Assembly: GCA_018064755.1 (NCBI GenBank)
Contig: JAGHUP010000003.1
Location: 1 to 64,000 of the forward strand
Source of the DNA: Candidatus Crickella equi
GTDB taxonomy: Bacteria > Bacillota > Clostridia > Peptostreptococcales > Anaerovoracaceae
Length of the DNA: 64,000 nt
Direction of reading: 5' to 3'
The notes below the pieces were generated by a model. It was not told the origin of the DNA, searched no databases, and was given only the letters and a program-made list of their open reading frames with translations. Positions 1-7,893 of this stretch are shown one piece after another (the stretch's first letter is position 1; every line of letters begins with the position of its first letter). Position numbers and translations under genes: made by a program.

Positions 1-1
1 T

Positions 2-82
2 GACACATATACTGGATGGCAGTGGATACTTGTAAGAGATAAAGATGGAAAGTGGCAGCACAAGGATCATGGTTATGGTTAA
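2..82 (+). CDS. C-terminal end of an unknown protein (cut by window edge)
   Basis: An open frame enters from the left edge and stops with TAA at 80-82, giving 26 visible residues rich in Trp, Lys, Asp, His and Gly (it contains GWQWILVRDKDGKWQ). It is followed 95 bases later by a clear rho-independent terminator, which supports this being the end of a real transcription unit. The fragment is too short to assign a family. Confidence 0.45.
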   Translation, partial: DTYTGWQWILVRDKDGKWQHKDHGYG

Positions 83-176
83 CAACGAATGCGTTTAACA
101 AATTCCAGCTTTTGGTTATTGATTCTTTGAGAAAGAAGAAGGAATAAACGATATTTTGTTGCAGAGTGATGTACTG

Positions 177-205
177 AACTGTCCGAGCGGTTTCGGGCAG
201 TTTTA
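177..205 (+). terminator. Rho-independent terminator of the upstream unit
   Basis: A 10-bp stem (AACTGTCCGA at 177-186 with TCGGGCAGTT at 193-202, one G-T pair) closes a 6-base loop and runs into a T-rich tail. It ends the transcript of the gene cut by the left edge. A TATAAT box at 259-264 just downstream may belong to the promoter of the next gene, but no well-spaced -35 box is visible. Confidence 0.7.
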
Positions 206-304
206 TTATGTAAGAAATGCTGACATGCCGTTTTGTAGCGTGTAAGGACCGCTTGCTTTATAATAATTGTAACAGAACGTATCCTTTCAGTAAGGAGGTG
301 CAAC

Positions 305-979
305 ATGAATCTAGGAGAACAGATAAAGACTCGAAGGAGTGAACTTAATATGACTCAGGAGGAACTGGCTGAAAAACTAAGTGTTACTAGGTCGGCGGTT
401 TCGAACTGGGAGACAGAGAAGAATTATCCTGATCTTCAGACGATTGTTAATATCTCCGAAGAATTAAATATATCACTTGATATACTATTGAAAGGAGACA
501 GAAAAGTGGTAGAGAAGATTACAAAGGATACAAATGAGAATCCGAAATTGAGAAGTAAAATAAAGGTTTTATTTGCTGTGGTTATTGTTCTTTGCATTAT
601 TGGTATTGCTTTAGTTTATACCAATCAGTATATGAATAGACAATCGTATATGCCATATAGCGAATTGAACCTAAGGGTTACGGATAGTGGCGATATGTAT
701 GTTGGTAACCCATTCTATTGCTGGTATTCGTTTGAGGGTGGTGAAAACAACGAAATAGGTTTAGTTTTCTTTACTAAGAGTAATGGAAAAGATACAGTAA
801 CTAAAGAAATCGTTGGAACATTTAATAAGAATGGTAACAATAAGCAGGCGGTTTACTATATACCAGAGAAATACATCAAAAAGTATAATATGCTTGAATC
901 TAAACTAATTGAAACATTTCCTACAGAAGACGAGTTGATAGATATCATGACCGAAGATAATCTTGTATGGAGGAAGTAA
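305..979 (+). CDS. Membrane-anchored XRE-family transcriptional regulator
   Basis: 224 residues. Residues 1-65 form a Cro/C1-type helix-turn-helix (QEELAEKLSVTRSAVSNWE is the recognition region) that should bind DNA in the cytoplasm. A single hydrophobic segment at about residues 85-105 follows, and about 120 residues without further membrane segments then lie outside the membrane. This HTH-TM-exterior layout suggests regulation tied to an envelope signal, which is inference. The start is ATG with a very strong AAGGAGGT site nine bases upstream. The gene stands alone between two terminators. The exterior part is not a family I recognise; its target is likely its own promoter or the neighbouring secreted-protein gene. 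Confidence 0.8.
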   Translation: MNLGEQIKTRRSELNMTQEELAEKLSVTRSAVSNWETEKNYPDLQTIVNISEELNISLDILLKGDRKVVEKITKDTNENPKLRSKIKVLFAVVIVLCIIGIALVYTNQYMNRQSYMPYSELNLRVTDSGDMYVGNPFYCWYSFEGGENNEIGLVFFTKSNGKDTVTKEIVGTFNKNGNNKQAVYYIPEKYIKKYNMLESKLIETFPTEDELIDIMTEDNLVWRK

Positions 980-1053
980 TGCAATACTTTTAAGATGCCA
1001 ACGTCAAGAATTACTGGCTATTAAATTCAATAAAGTAGGAGATATTAGTATTG

Positions 1054-1078
1054 GGTCCTCTACGGAGGACCTTTTTTT
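1054..1078 (+). terminator. Rho-independent terminator after the XRE regulator
   Basis: A 7-bp perfect stem (GGTCCTC 1054-1060, GAGGACC 1065-1071) closed by a TACG tetraloop and followed by a run of seven T. It ends the regulator transcript. A TTGACA box at 1115-1120 downstream may be part of the promoter for the next gene, but its -10 box is not clear. Confidence 0.85.
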
Positions 1079-1198
1079 GAAAGCTACGGTATATAATTTT
1101 AATTTTCCATCAGGTTGACAATTGTAAATAATCTGGAAATTATGTACAATATTTTCTAATATAGAAAAATGATAAATAATTATAAGAAAGGAGAACAA

Positions 1199-2941
1199 AT
1201 GAAAAACATTAAAAAAAGAATAGCATTAATATTTAGTGTAGCTTGCGCAGCAACGCTTTTGTTTACTATTCCTACATTTGCTTGTGATAACCATGATCAT
1301 GGCAAACACGGTGGCTTTTTTTATCCAACACAAACCAAGTCGTGGTTTGGAAGCTGTGATGGATCTTATCAAGATGAAGGAAATGTAGAGCCAACACTGG
1401 ATACTGAAAAATCAGTTCAACCTTTTGTTGAAGAAACAGTACAAGAAGAATCAGAACAGGTTCAAGAAAAATCTGTTGACTGTCAATATAAAAAATGGAA
1501 AACAGAAAATCAAAATGAATACAACCCTTGGTTAAAGAGTCGTACTTCAATAACGAAAGACAATCTGTATGCGTCCCCGGAATTAAACAAATCTAGTGAT
1601 TGGAAAACAAAATTGACAACACAGTCAGAATCTGGCTCATGGGGTATTAAACCAACACACGTTATAATTAAATATATTACACCTCCTAAGGAAACTAATT
1701 CCCCGCATAGTATTCTTTTGATGGTTTCTAAAGTTAAAATAGAAAAAGACAACCAGTCAAATAAAGAAAAAGTAATATATGTTCCTTGGTATCAAACAGG
1801 TAATTCAATAAACAACAAAAGAGTACAAGGAGGGTTTATCCCGGCTTGGCATCCTGTTGATATGATGAGCTCAAAGCATCATATACACCCATTTATAGGA
1901 CATAACGGAATAACCAGACCAGCACAAACAACCACAATTTATAAAACACATAATTCGAATACAGATATGCGAACCATACATATTCGTGAATTAGAAACAT
2001 TTGGTCCTTATGCGGTAAATAACAATAGAAAATTTAGTGATGAATATGGCAAATTAGTTCCAAGACAAATTCAACATATTGAACCACATAGGATTGTTGA
2101 AGATAATATTTACAAAAAGGATTCAACACAACCACAAAAATGGATTATCAATGAATTAAGAACACCTGAAACTCGAATAAGTGGGCATTGGGGTTTTGAG
2201 GAAGAACTCGCTTCACATCTTCGCATACAGTTTTATCATGGTGGAATCGCCAATGAAAGCACACGTAAAGATATAGGGTTTATTCTACTTCGTCATGGAG
2301 TACCTGTTATTCATAATAACGAAAATATTTACCATTTAGAACCAAGTCGAATTCGACATATTTATCCATCTGTTATGGATGAAAAGCACGGAATTTCTCG
2401 CTTCGTTCCTGTTTTTGATAATGCAAGCACAACAAAACTTGAAAAACAAGGACTTGTTAAAGTAAGACTTTATCGTCCTTTTAGTACTAGCAATTTTTCA
2501 AATATTACAGAAACATATTTAGAGCCATTAAGACTAATTCCTGGCTTAATAATACAAAATGAAGCAAACAAACCAATAAGTACTATGTTTGCTCAGTTAA
2601 TAAGAATAGCAAAACCTATTCAAAACAACGAAGAAATCCAAAGACGAGGAATGGAATATCGTGGAAGAGAATCATTAGGTCATTCATGGCCAATAGCTAG
2701 AGAACTCAGGGGTAAGCAGTTTATGAAAATTGTTTCTCTTGCACCGGAAATTAATGGCGCTGGAAAAACAACAATAATCAAAATTCTCACAGGTAAACAA
2801 ATGCTTAATCGCCCAATGCGTACTGCAACAATCACACAGTTGTTTCTTAGAGGCGGACAACTGGAAACAGCAACTCAAATTGGAGGCGGACAACATCAAC
2901 GCGTAGCTGTAGCTAGACAGTTATTGCCATATTTTTGTTAA
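1199..2941 (+). CDS. Unknown secreted protein with ABC-ATPase-like C-terminal fragments
   Basis: 580 residues from the ATG at 1199, chosen because AAGGAG precedes it and a classic signal peptide follows (basic MKNIKKR, hydrophobic core, TFA-C cleavage region near residue 28). The mature start is His/Gly-rich (DNHDHGKHGG), then an acidic Glu/Gln stretch to about residue 90. The body is not a family I recognise; short motifs recur loosely (EPHRI, EPSRIRHI, EPLRLI). The last 65 residues contain a Walker A-like NGAGKTTIIKILTGK (from residue 519) and, only about 40 residues later, a signature-like GGGQHQRVAVARQLL (from 562). In real ABC ATPases these are roughly 100 residues apart and cytoplasmic, so the domain cannot be intact. 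Codon use looks more AT-rich than in the housekeeping genes, which hints at transfer. A chimeric or decaying gene is possible. Confidence 0.6.
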   Translation: MKNIKKRIALIFSVACAATLLFTIPTFACDNHDHGKHGGFFYPTQTKSWFGSCDGSYQDEGNVEPTLDTEKSVQPFVEETVQEESEQVQEKSVDCQYKKWKTENQNEYNPWLKSRTSITKDNLYASPELNKSSDWKTKLTTQSESGSWGIKPTHVIIKYITPPKETNSPHSILLMVSKVKIEKDNQSNKEKVIYVPWYQTGNSINNKRVQGGFIPAWHPVDMMSSKHHIHPFIGHNGITRPAQTTTIYKTHNSNTDMRTIHIRELETFGPYAVNNNRKFSDEYGKLVPRQIQHIEPHRIVEDNIYKKDSTQPQKWIINELRTPETRISGHWGFEEELASHLRIQFYHGGIANESTRKDIGFILLRHGVPVIHNNENIYHLEPSRIRHIYPSVMDEKHGISRFVPVFDNASTTKLEKQGLVKVRLYRPFSTSNFSNITETYLEPLRLIPGLIIQNEANKPISTMFAQLIRIAKPIQNNEEIQRRGMEYRGRESLGHSWPIARELRGKQFMKIVSLAPEINGAGKTTIIKILTGKQMLNRPMRTATITQLFLRGGQLETATQIGGGQHQRVAVARQLLPYFC

Positions 2942-3045
2942 ACTGAAAAAATACTTAAATCTTCACACCTACAGGGTCGAAGATGAAGGAAAATCAGGAT
3001 CTCATTTCCTGTTATATAGTGACTTTAAATTAATCTTATAGACAG

Positions 3046-3086
3046 CAGCCTCGCTTGGTAGTACAATGTACTACATAAGGAGGCTG
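3046..3086. promoter_or_regulatory. Hairpin/operator-like palindrome over the antitoxin ribosome site
   Basis: Nested inverted repeats: CAGCCTC (3046-3052) pairs with GAGGCTG (3080-3086), and GTAGTAC (3058-3064) pairs with GTACTAC (3068-3074) around AAT. The outer right arm overlaps the AAGGAGG ribosome site (3077-3083). It could be the DNA operator of the toxin-antitoxin pair (these operons are usually self-repressed at palindromes) or an RNA hairpin hiding the ribosome site. The sequence alone does not decide. Confidence 0.55.
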
Positions 3087-3092
3087 TTTATT

Positions 3093-3314
3093 ATGGCATT
3101 TTCAATTAGATTAAATGACGAAGAAAAAGCTCTTGCATATTCCTATGCTGAAATGCACTCTATATCAGTTGGAGAGGCATTTAAGTCTGCTTTGTTTGAG
3201 AAGATAGAAGATGAATATGATATTGCGGTTGCAAATGAAGCAATGAAGGAATACATAGATTCGGGTTATCAAAGTAGACCTATATCTGAACTTAAAAAGG
3301 AGCTTGGATTATAG
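3093..3314 (+). CDS. RelB-type antitoxin
   Basis: 73 residues from ATG 3093, preferred over the in-frame ATG at 3066 because AAGGAGG lies nine bases upstream and MAFSIRLNDEEKALAYSYA is the usual beginning of this ribbon-helix-helix antitoxin group (it resembles RelB/DinJ and DUF6290 proteins). The N-terminal strand-helix part should dimerise and bind the operator palindrome just upstream. The C-terminal half (ISELKKELGL at the end) should wrap the toxin. Its stop codon overlaps the toxin start by one base, so the two are translationally coupled, as is normal for such pairs. Confidence 0.82.
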   Translation: MAFSIRLNDEEKALAYSYAEMHSISVGEAFKSALFEKIEDEYDIAVANEAMKEYIDSGYQSRPISELKKELGL

Positions 3315-3589
3315 TGTTTACTTTCAATACCACTCCTCGATTTGATAAGGCTTTTAAGAAACTAGATCCATATATTCAGAAGATGATTATGGCCTGGATT
3401 TATAGGAATCTAGTGAATTGTGATGACCCAAGAGTTCACGGAAAATCTCTCAAGGGAAATTATGAGGGGCTTTGGCGTTATAGAATAGGTGATTACAGAA
3501 TTATATGCAGTATAGAAGATAACAAAATGGTTATTTTGGCTCTTTCTGTAGGTCACAGAAATTCAGTTTACTTAAGAGAATCTGAATAG
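3314..3589 (+). CDS. RelE/ParE-superfamily toxin (mRNA interferase type)
   Basis: 91 residues, GTG start sharing one base with the antitoxin stop. The sequence has the hallmark RelE core: DPRVHGKSLKGNYEGLWRYR, then GDYRIICSIEDNKMVILALSVGHR. In this family the basic and aromatic residues of this core (here Arg in LWRYR and GDYR, and the His/Arg near the end) cut mRNA in the ribosome A site. The length is typical and nothing is missing. ParE-like gyrase inhibition is less likely given the RelE-type LWRYRVGDYR-like core. The pair is probably a stabilising or stress module in this accessory region. Confidence 0.88.
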   Translation: MFTFNTTPRFDKAFKKLDPYIQKMIMAWIYRNLVNCDDPRVHGKSLKGNYEGLWRYRIGDYRIICSIEDNKMVILALSVGHRNSVYLRESE

Positions 3590-3608
3590 TTAAGATTTGG
3601 AGCAGATA

Positions 3609-4046
3609 ATGAAAAGAGTTTTAGCAATTATATTATCGATAATTATGGGATTAGCAGTCTTCACTGCATGTGAAACTGGCACTTCACCTGATGTAGATGC
3701 AGCTGCATTGAATAACATCATTGGTGAATATCAAGCAGTCGCGGTTGAAGATGAGGACAACTTCGTTGGGGGCTGGTGGCATCTGTCAATTAGAGATGAA
3801 TATAGCGAAGAAGGTAGTGACTTCTCAATTTATGATAATGAAGCAGGTAATCCTGGTGTTGAGGGTAAGATTGTAAAACTTGACGATTCAAGTATGGTAA
3901 TTGAGATTAATCCTGATTATTATGATGAACTTCCATCAAGTAACTGGAATGACTCAGGAGATACTCTAGAAATGACTTATGTTAAGACAGATAGTGGAAT
4001 TGAGTTAACTAATAGTGATTGTACAATTGCGTTTAATCTAGAGTAA
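3609..4046 (+). CDS. Small putative lipoprotein
   Basis: 145 residues from the ATG at 3609 (GGAG just upstream; an upstream in-frame TTG is less likely). Residues 1-21 are a lipoprotein-type signal (MKRVLAIILSIIMGLAVFTAC), with Cys 21 as the likely lipidated residue, although the lipobox Phe-Thr-Ala-Cys is not ideal. The mature part is acidic and small, with alternating polar and hydrophobic stretches suggesting a beta-rich fold (WWHLSIRDEYSEEG, IEINPDYYDELPSSNWNDSG). I do not recognise the family. It starts 20 bases after the toxin and 24 bases before the phosphatase gene, so it may share a transcript with either. Confidence 0.65.
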   Translation: MKRVLAIILSIIMGLAVFTACETGTSPDVDAAALNNIIGEYQAVAVEDEDNFVGGWWHLSIRDEYSEEGSDFSIYDNEAGNPGVEGKIVKLDDSSMVIEINPDYYDELPSSNWNDSGDTLEMTYVKTDSGIELTNSDCTIAFNLE

Positions 4047-4069
4047 GAAGAATAAAGCATTAGATAATA

Positions 4070-5572
4070 ATGAAGAAAAAGGATTTAGGTAAATCATTAA
4101 TAATATGCGCAGTGTCAGCCATAGTATTTCTGGTATTAACAGTTCCATTTAGAAATAGGTTGCAACTGTTCTATGTACTTGAGGTTAGACCATCAGCGGT
4201 TCTTAACCCTGTACTGGGTATGATGTTCGGATTACCGGCAGCACTTGGATGCACATTCGGTAATTTTGCCCTCGATATGATATGGGGAGGGGCATCGCTG
4301 GGCGACGGAATTATTTTTATGATACCGCAGTTCCTATATGGATACGTGCCATATCTTCTGTGGAAGAAATGGAATAAGAAGGATAGACGTCCTAATACCA
4401 TAGATAATGTAACACATGTACTGAGATTTATAGCCGCAACTACAATTGCTACATTGGTGCTTGCAATACTCGTAGGTATTGCTATCGGAAGATCATATGG
4501 AAGTGTTGAGACTGGTCTTAATTTCGCATTCTTCTGCTTCATTAATGACGTAGTATTTAATGCATTCCTTGGTATTCCGCTGATGATAGGTGTGAACAAA
4601 CTTATCACTCATGACAAGCTCGAGCATTGCGAGAGATTGCTCCTCTGGGCAGCTGGAATAGAGGCTGTTGTCGTTGGTATAATTATCAAAGCATCAATGG
4701 TTATGAACCCAGGTCATGATCTACATGATCAGGATTTCTGGGAGGAAATATATCTTGTTTGCTTGGCCGTGATTGCTGCATGTATTATTGCTAGTATTGT
4801 CCTGATTGCAATCTGGATGCAGAACAGACTAACAGAGAAGGATTATGATCTTAGTATCGCAGCCAAAATTCAGAACAGTATGCTTCCGGATGATTTCACT
4901 ACGGATGAGAATGACGGTTATAGCATTTATGCGTCAATGACTCCGGCCAAAGAAATTGGCGGTGACTTCTACGATTTCTTCAAGGTTGATGAGAACCATG
5001 TGGCTTTCGTTAACGCTGATGTATCAGGCAAGGGAACACCAGCGGCACTCTTTATGATGAGATCCGCACAGGCGATAAGAGGATATGCCAAGTTGGGTCT
5101 GCCGGTTAATGAGGTTCTTGAGAAAGCTAATGAAAGCCTGGCTGAACACAATGAAGATATGTATTTCGTTACAGCTTGGGTTGGAATTCTAAATCTTAAG
5201 AGTGGCAACATTTCATTCGCCAATGCCGGACATAATAAGCCTGTATTGAGAAAATCTAATGGCGATGTTAGTTATGTGAATCAGGAGACAGGCCTTCTGA
5301 TGGGAATCAAGCCAGCCAAGTTCAAGACTGAGGAGATTAAGCTTGATGAAGGAGATATGCTCTTCATTTACACGGATGGTGTAACTGAGGCAAGAAATAA
5401 GAACCACGACATGTTCAAGGAAGATAGACTGCTGTCGTCAGTCGCATCGGCCGACAATAATCCGCAGGCTTTGTGCGAGAAAGTATTCAATGATGTCAAC
5501 GAGTTTAGCTATCAATGTGAACAATATGATGATATAACTATGTTAGCAATTAAGTATGAAAGGAGCATTTAA
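4070..5572 (+). CDS. Membrane-bound PP2C/SpoIIE-family serine phosphatase (RsbU-like)
   Basis: 500 residues. The first ~250 form about six to seven membrane helices with a fold resembling ECF-transporter S components or related sensor domains (QLFYVLEVRPSAVLNPVLG region). The cytoplasmic C-terminal half is a SpoIIE/RsbU phosphatase: AAKIQNSMLP linker, metal-binding GGDFYDFF, VSGKGTPAALFMM, SFANAGHNKP and IYTDGVTEARN are all present. By family knowledge it dephosphorylates a STAS-domain anti-anti-sigma factor in a partner-switching pathway. The STAS gene follows directly, the stop being one base from its start, which makes it the obvious substrate. What the membrane part senses is unknown. The ribosome site is weak. 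Confidence 0.87.
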   Translation: MKKKDLGKSLIICAVSAIVFLVLTVPFRNRLQLFYVLEVRPSAVLNPVLGMMFGLPAALGCTFGNFALDMIWGGASLGDGIIFMIPQFLYGYVPYLLWKKWNKKDRRPNTIDNVTHVLRFIAATTIATLVLAILVGIAIGRSYGSVETGLNFAFFCFINDVVFNAFLGIPLMIGVNKLITHDKLEHCERLLLWAAGIEAVVVGIIIKASMVMNPGHDLHDQDFWEEIYLVCLAVIAACIIASIVLIAIWMQNRLTEKDYDLSIAAKIQNSMLPDDFTTDENDGYSIYASMTPAKEIGGDFYDFFKVDENHVAFVNADVSGKGTPAALFMMRSAQAIRGYAKLGLPVNEVLEKANESLAEHNEDMYFVTAWVGILNLKSGNISFANAGHNKPVLRKSNGDVSYVNQETGLLMGIKPAKFKTEEIKLDEGDMLFIYTDGVTEARNKNHDMFKEDRLLSSVASADNNPQALCEKVFNDVNEFSYQCEQYDDITMLAIKYERSI

Positions 5573-5573
5573 G

Positions 5574-5870
5574 ATGCTAAAGATTACAACAGAGAAGAAT
5601 GATAAGACACTGACATACAAGTTGGATGGAGAGCTGGATCTGGTATCATCTAAGGATCTTAGTGAAGCTATCACTATTGATGAATGTGATGAGATGATAA
5701 TTGATTGTAGCAAATTAGCATATCTTACATCAGCAGGTATTCGAGTTCTTATGGCAACGGATAGGGATATGAGTATCAAAGGCGGTTCATTGACTATTCT
5801 GAACATTAATGAGGCCGTTAAAGAGGTCTTTGAACTGACAGGAGTAGACAAGGTTCTAACAATTGGATAG
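5574..5870 (+). CDS. STAS-domain anti-sigma factor antagonist
   Basis: 98 residues from ATG 5574, chosen over the in-frame ATG at 5556 because AGGAG at 5561-5565 is well spaced and the upstream gene stops at 5572. The STAS fold is clear: LDGELDLVSS at the start and DCSKLAYLTSAGIRVLMA, where the Ser of TSAG is the usual phosphorylated residue. It should bind and inactivate an anti-sigma kinase when unphosphorylated, with the preceding phosphatase removing the phosphate. No anti-sigma kinase (RsbW/SpoIIAB type) gene is adjacent, so that partner must be elsewhere. Confidence 0.9.
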   Translation: MLKITTEKNDKTLTYKLDGELDLVSSKDLSEAITIDECDEMIIDCSKLAYLTSAGIRVLMATDRDMSIKGGSLTILNINEAVKEVFELTGVDKVLTIG

Positions 5871-5884
5871 ATAGGAGTGACGTT

Positions 5885-6589
5885 ATGATTATTGAGTACA
5901 TGGGACATAGTTGTTTTAGAGTCAAGGACTTCCAGGACACAGGCTACAAGGTAGTGTTCGATCCGTACAAAATCGGATCAGTTCCGGGTTATCGAGAGCT
6001 GGGCGAAGAGGGTCGTGCCAATGTTGTGCTGTGTTCGCATGAACACGATGATCATTTTGGTATGGACAATGTTAGTGTAGAACCATTCGATGGTGAGTGC
6101 CCATTTGAGATTGAGAAGATTGATTCTTTCCACGATGATGAACATGGCGCACTGAGAGGAACTAACATCGTTCACGTTGTTACACTTAAATCAACTGGCG
6201 AGAAGGTAGTTCATTATGGCGATTTTGGCATGGATGTCGATGAGTTTCTGACTGAAGAGAATCTTGCCAAAGTATCCGGTGCTGACTACGCATTCGTTCC
6301 GGTTGGCGGAGTATATACAATCGATGCAGAGCATGCGGTTGAGCTGATTGAGAAGACTCAGCCTAAGGTTGCAATTGCAATGCACTATCGCAATGACACT
6401 TGTAAGTGCGGTTATGATAATTTAACAAGTGAGAGGGACTTCCTGATGAAAGGCATGGAAATGTGTCACGAGACTCAGTATATGAAGTTCTCGTTCATTG
6501 ATACTAATGAAGAAGAAATTGATTACGAGATAATTTCACTGATGCCTGAATGCTGTACTATTCACGATCAGCTGGCAGGCGGAAGATAG
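5885..6589 (+). CDS. Metallo-beta-lactamase-fold hydrolase (UPF0173/YtkL-like)
   Basis: 234 residues. The start MIIEYMGHSCFRVK with a conserved His and the motif SHEHDDHFG (HxHxDH metal site, about residues 51-57) mark a zinc-dependent MBL-fold enzyme of the L-ascorbate-lactonase-like UPF0173 group. Later metal or active-site residues include VHYGDFGMD and AMHYRND. The substrate is not predictable. TAGGAG precedes the ATG. It lies 14 bases after the STAS gene and 8 bases before the deaminase gene, so it is likely co-transcribed with them. A CKCGYDN segment near the end is unusual. Confidence 0.82.
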   Translation: MIIEYMGHSCFRVKDFQDTGYKVVFDPYKIGSVPGYRELGEEGRANVVLCSHEHDDHFGMDNVSVEPFDGECPFEIEKIDSFHDDEHGALRGTNIVHVVTLKSTGEKVVHYGDFGMDVDEFLTEENLAKVSGADYAFVPVGGVYTIDAEHAVELIEKTQPKVAIAMHYRNDTCKCGYDNLTSERDFLMKGMEMCHETQYMKFSFIDTNEEEIDYEIISLMPECCTIHDQLAGGR

Positions 6590-6597
6590 GAGAGAAG

Positions 6598-7893
6598 ATG
6601 TTATTCAAGGACATTACAATTCTTGATGAGAATTTTGAAGTAAGAGAGCATATGTATGTTGGCGTCAAGGATGCCTTCATTAAATATGTTGGAGATAAGA
6701 TGCCGGAAGAAGATTTCGGTGAGGTTTATGACGGCAAGAATAGATTTCTAATGCCTTCAATGTACAATATGCACAGTCACAACCCTATGGTTCTGATGAG
6801 AGGATATGGAGAGAACGTACCTCTTCAGGAGTGGCTGAATGAACTTATCTTCCCATTCGAAGGTCATCTGACTGAAGATGATATGTATTGGGGAGCTCTG
6901 ATGGGAGTTGCTGAGAGCGTTAGATATGGTATCGGTTCTTCAACAGATATGTATCTTAACGAGAATGCTCTTGGTAGAGCTTATTCAGAGAGCGGATTCA
7001 AAGCTAATTTCTCCAACTGTGTAATGTGTTTTGATGATAGCGATTACAAGGATTTGCCAATTTACAAGAGCACACTTGATGCTATTAAGAATTGGGATGG
7101 ATATGATGATGGTCGTATTCACGCAGAGTTCTCGCTTCATGCCGAATATACATCTAATGAGAAGATCGCAAGACAGTTAGCAGAAGTGTGTATAGCGAAT
7201 AATTCATCGATGCATGTTCATGTTAGCGAGACTGCCGGCGAAGTACAGGAGTGCAAGGAACGTCATGATGGCAAGAGCCCAGTTAAGTATCTTGCTGATT
7301 GTGGCATCTTTGATAGACCAACTGTTGCTGCACACTGTGTTCACGTAGATGATGATGACATTGAAATATTGAGGGAGAAGAATGTTACAGTTGCAAGTTG
7401 CCCTAAGAGCAATCTGAAACTTGCTAGTGGAATTGCACCAGTTTATAAGTTGATGCAGGGTGGAGTAAATGTAACAATTGGAACGGACAGCGTTGCAAGT
7501 AACAACTGCCTTAATATGATTGAAGAAATCAGAGACTTCAATCTACTGCAGAAGGGTTCTACTGGAATTGCTACAGCTATCGACCCTAGAGAGACGATTT
7601 TTGCGGCAACAAGAGGCGGCGCGGTAGGACAGCAGCGTATGGACTGCGGCATTATTAAGGAAGGATTCAGAGCGGATATTGCTGTTCTGGATACTGATAC
7701 AGTTTATAACTTCCCTCAGTACAATCTTCTGAACAATCTGGTATATTCATTCAGTGGCAATGACGTAGTTCTGACAATGATTGATGGACGCGTTATGTAT
7801 AGAGATGGTATGTTCCCAACACTTGATCTTGAGAGAATCAAGTTCGAGTGTAGCAAATCAATCAAACGTATTCTTGGAGAACTCAATAAATAG
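6598..7893 (+). CDS. mtaD: Amidohydrolase, 5'-methylthioadenosine/S-adenosylhomocysteine deaminase-like
   Basis: 431 residues from ATG 6598 (TAGGAGAG upstream; the longer frame from 6550 would overlap the previous gene and lacks support). It belongs to the MtaD/TrzA/SsnA amidohydrolases. The family's metal ligands are visible: NMHSHNP near residue 60, the FSLHAEYT His, SMHVHVSETAGE, AAHCVHVDDDD and the Asp of IGTDSVASNN. The region RGYGENVPLQEWLNELIFP is typical of MtaD-type enzymes, which deaminate purine-containing thioethers during methionine/SAM salvage; related enzymes act on guanine or other heterocycles, so substrate certainty is moderate. It is coupled to the permease gene by a one-base overlap. 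Confidence 0.8.
   Translation: MLFKDITILDENFEVREHMYVGVKDAFIKYVGDKMPEEDFGEVYDGKNRFLMPSMYNMHSHNPMVLMRGYGENVPLQEWLNELIFPFEGHLTEDDMYWGALMGVAESVRYGIGSSTDMYLNENALGRAYSESGFKANFSNCVMCFDDSDYKDLPIYKSTLDAIKNWDGYDDGRIHAEFSLHAEYTSNEKIARQLAEVCIANNSSMHVHVSETAGEVQECKERHDGKSPVKYLADCGIFDRPTVAAHCVHVDDDDIEILREKNVTVASCPKSNLKLASGIAPVYKLMQGGVNVTIGTDSVASNNCLNMIEEIRDFNLLQKGSTGIATAIDPRETIFAATRGGAVGQQRMDCGIIKEGFRADIAVLDTDTVYNFPQYNLLNNLVYSFSGNDVVLTMIDGRVMYRDGMFPTLDLERIKFECSKSIKRILGELNK

Noticed and set aside
3066-3092. Upstream ATG as start of the antitoxin
   Set aside because: It lies inside the palindrome and before the ribosome site, which is correctly spaced for the ATG at 3093.
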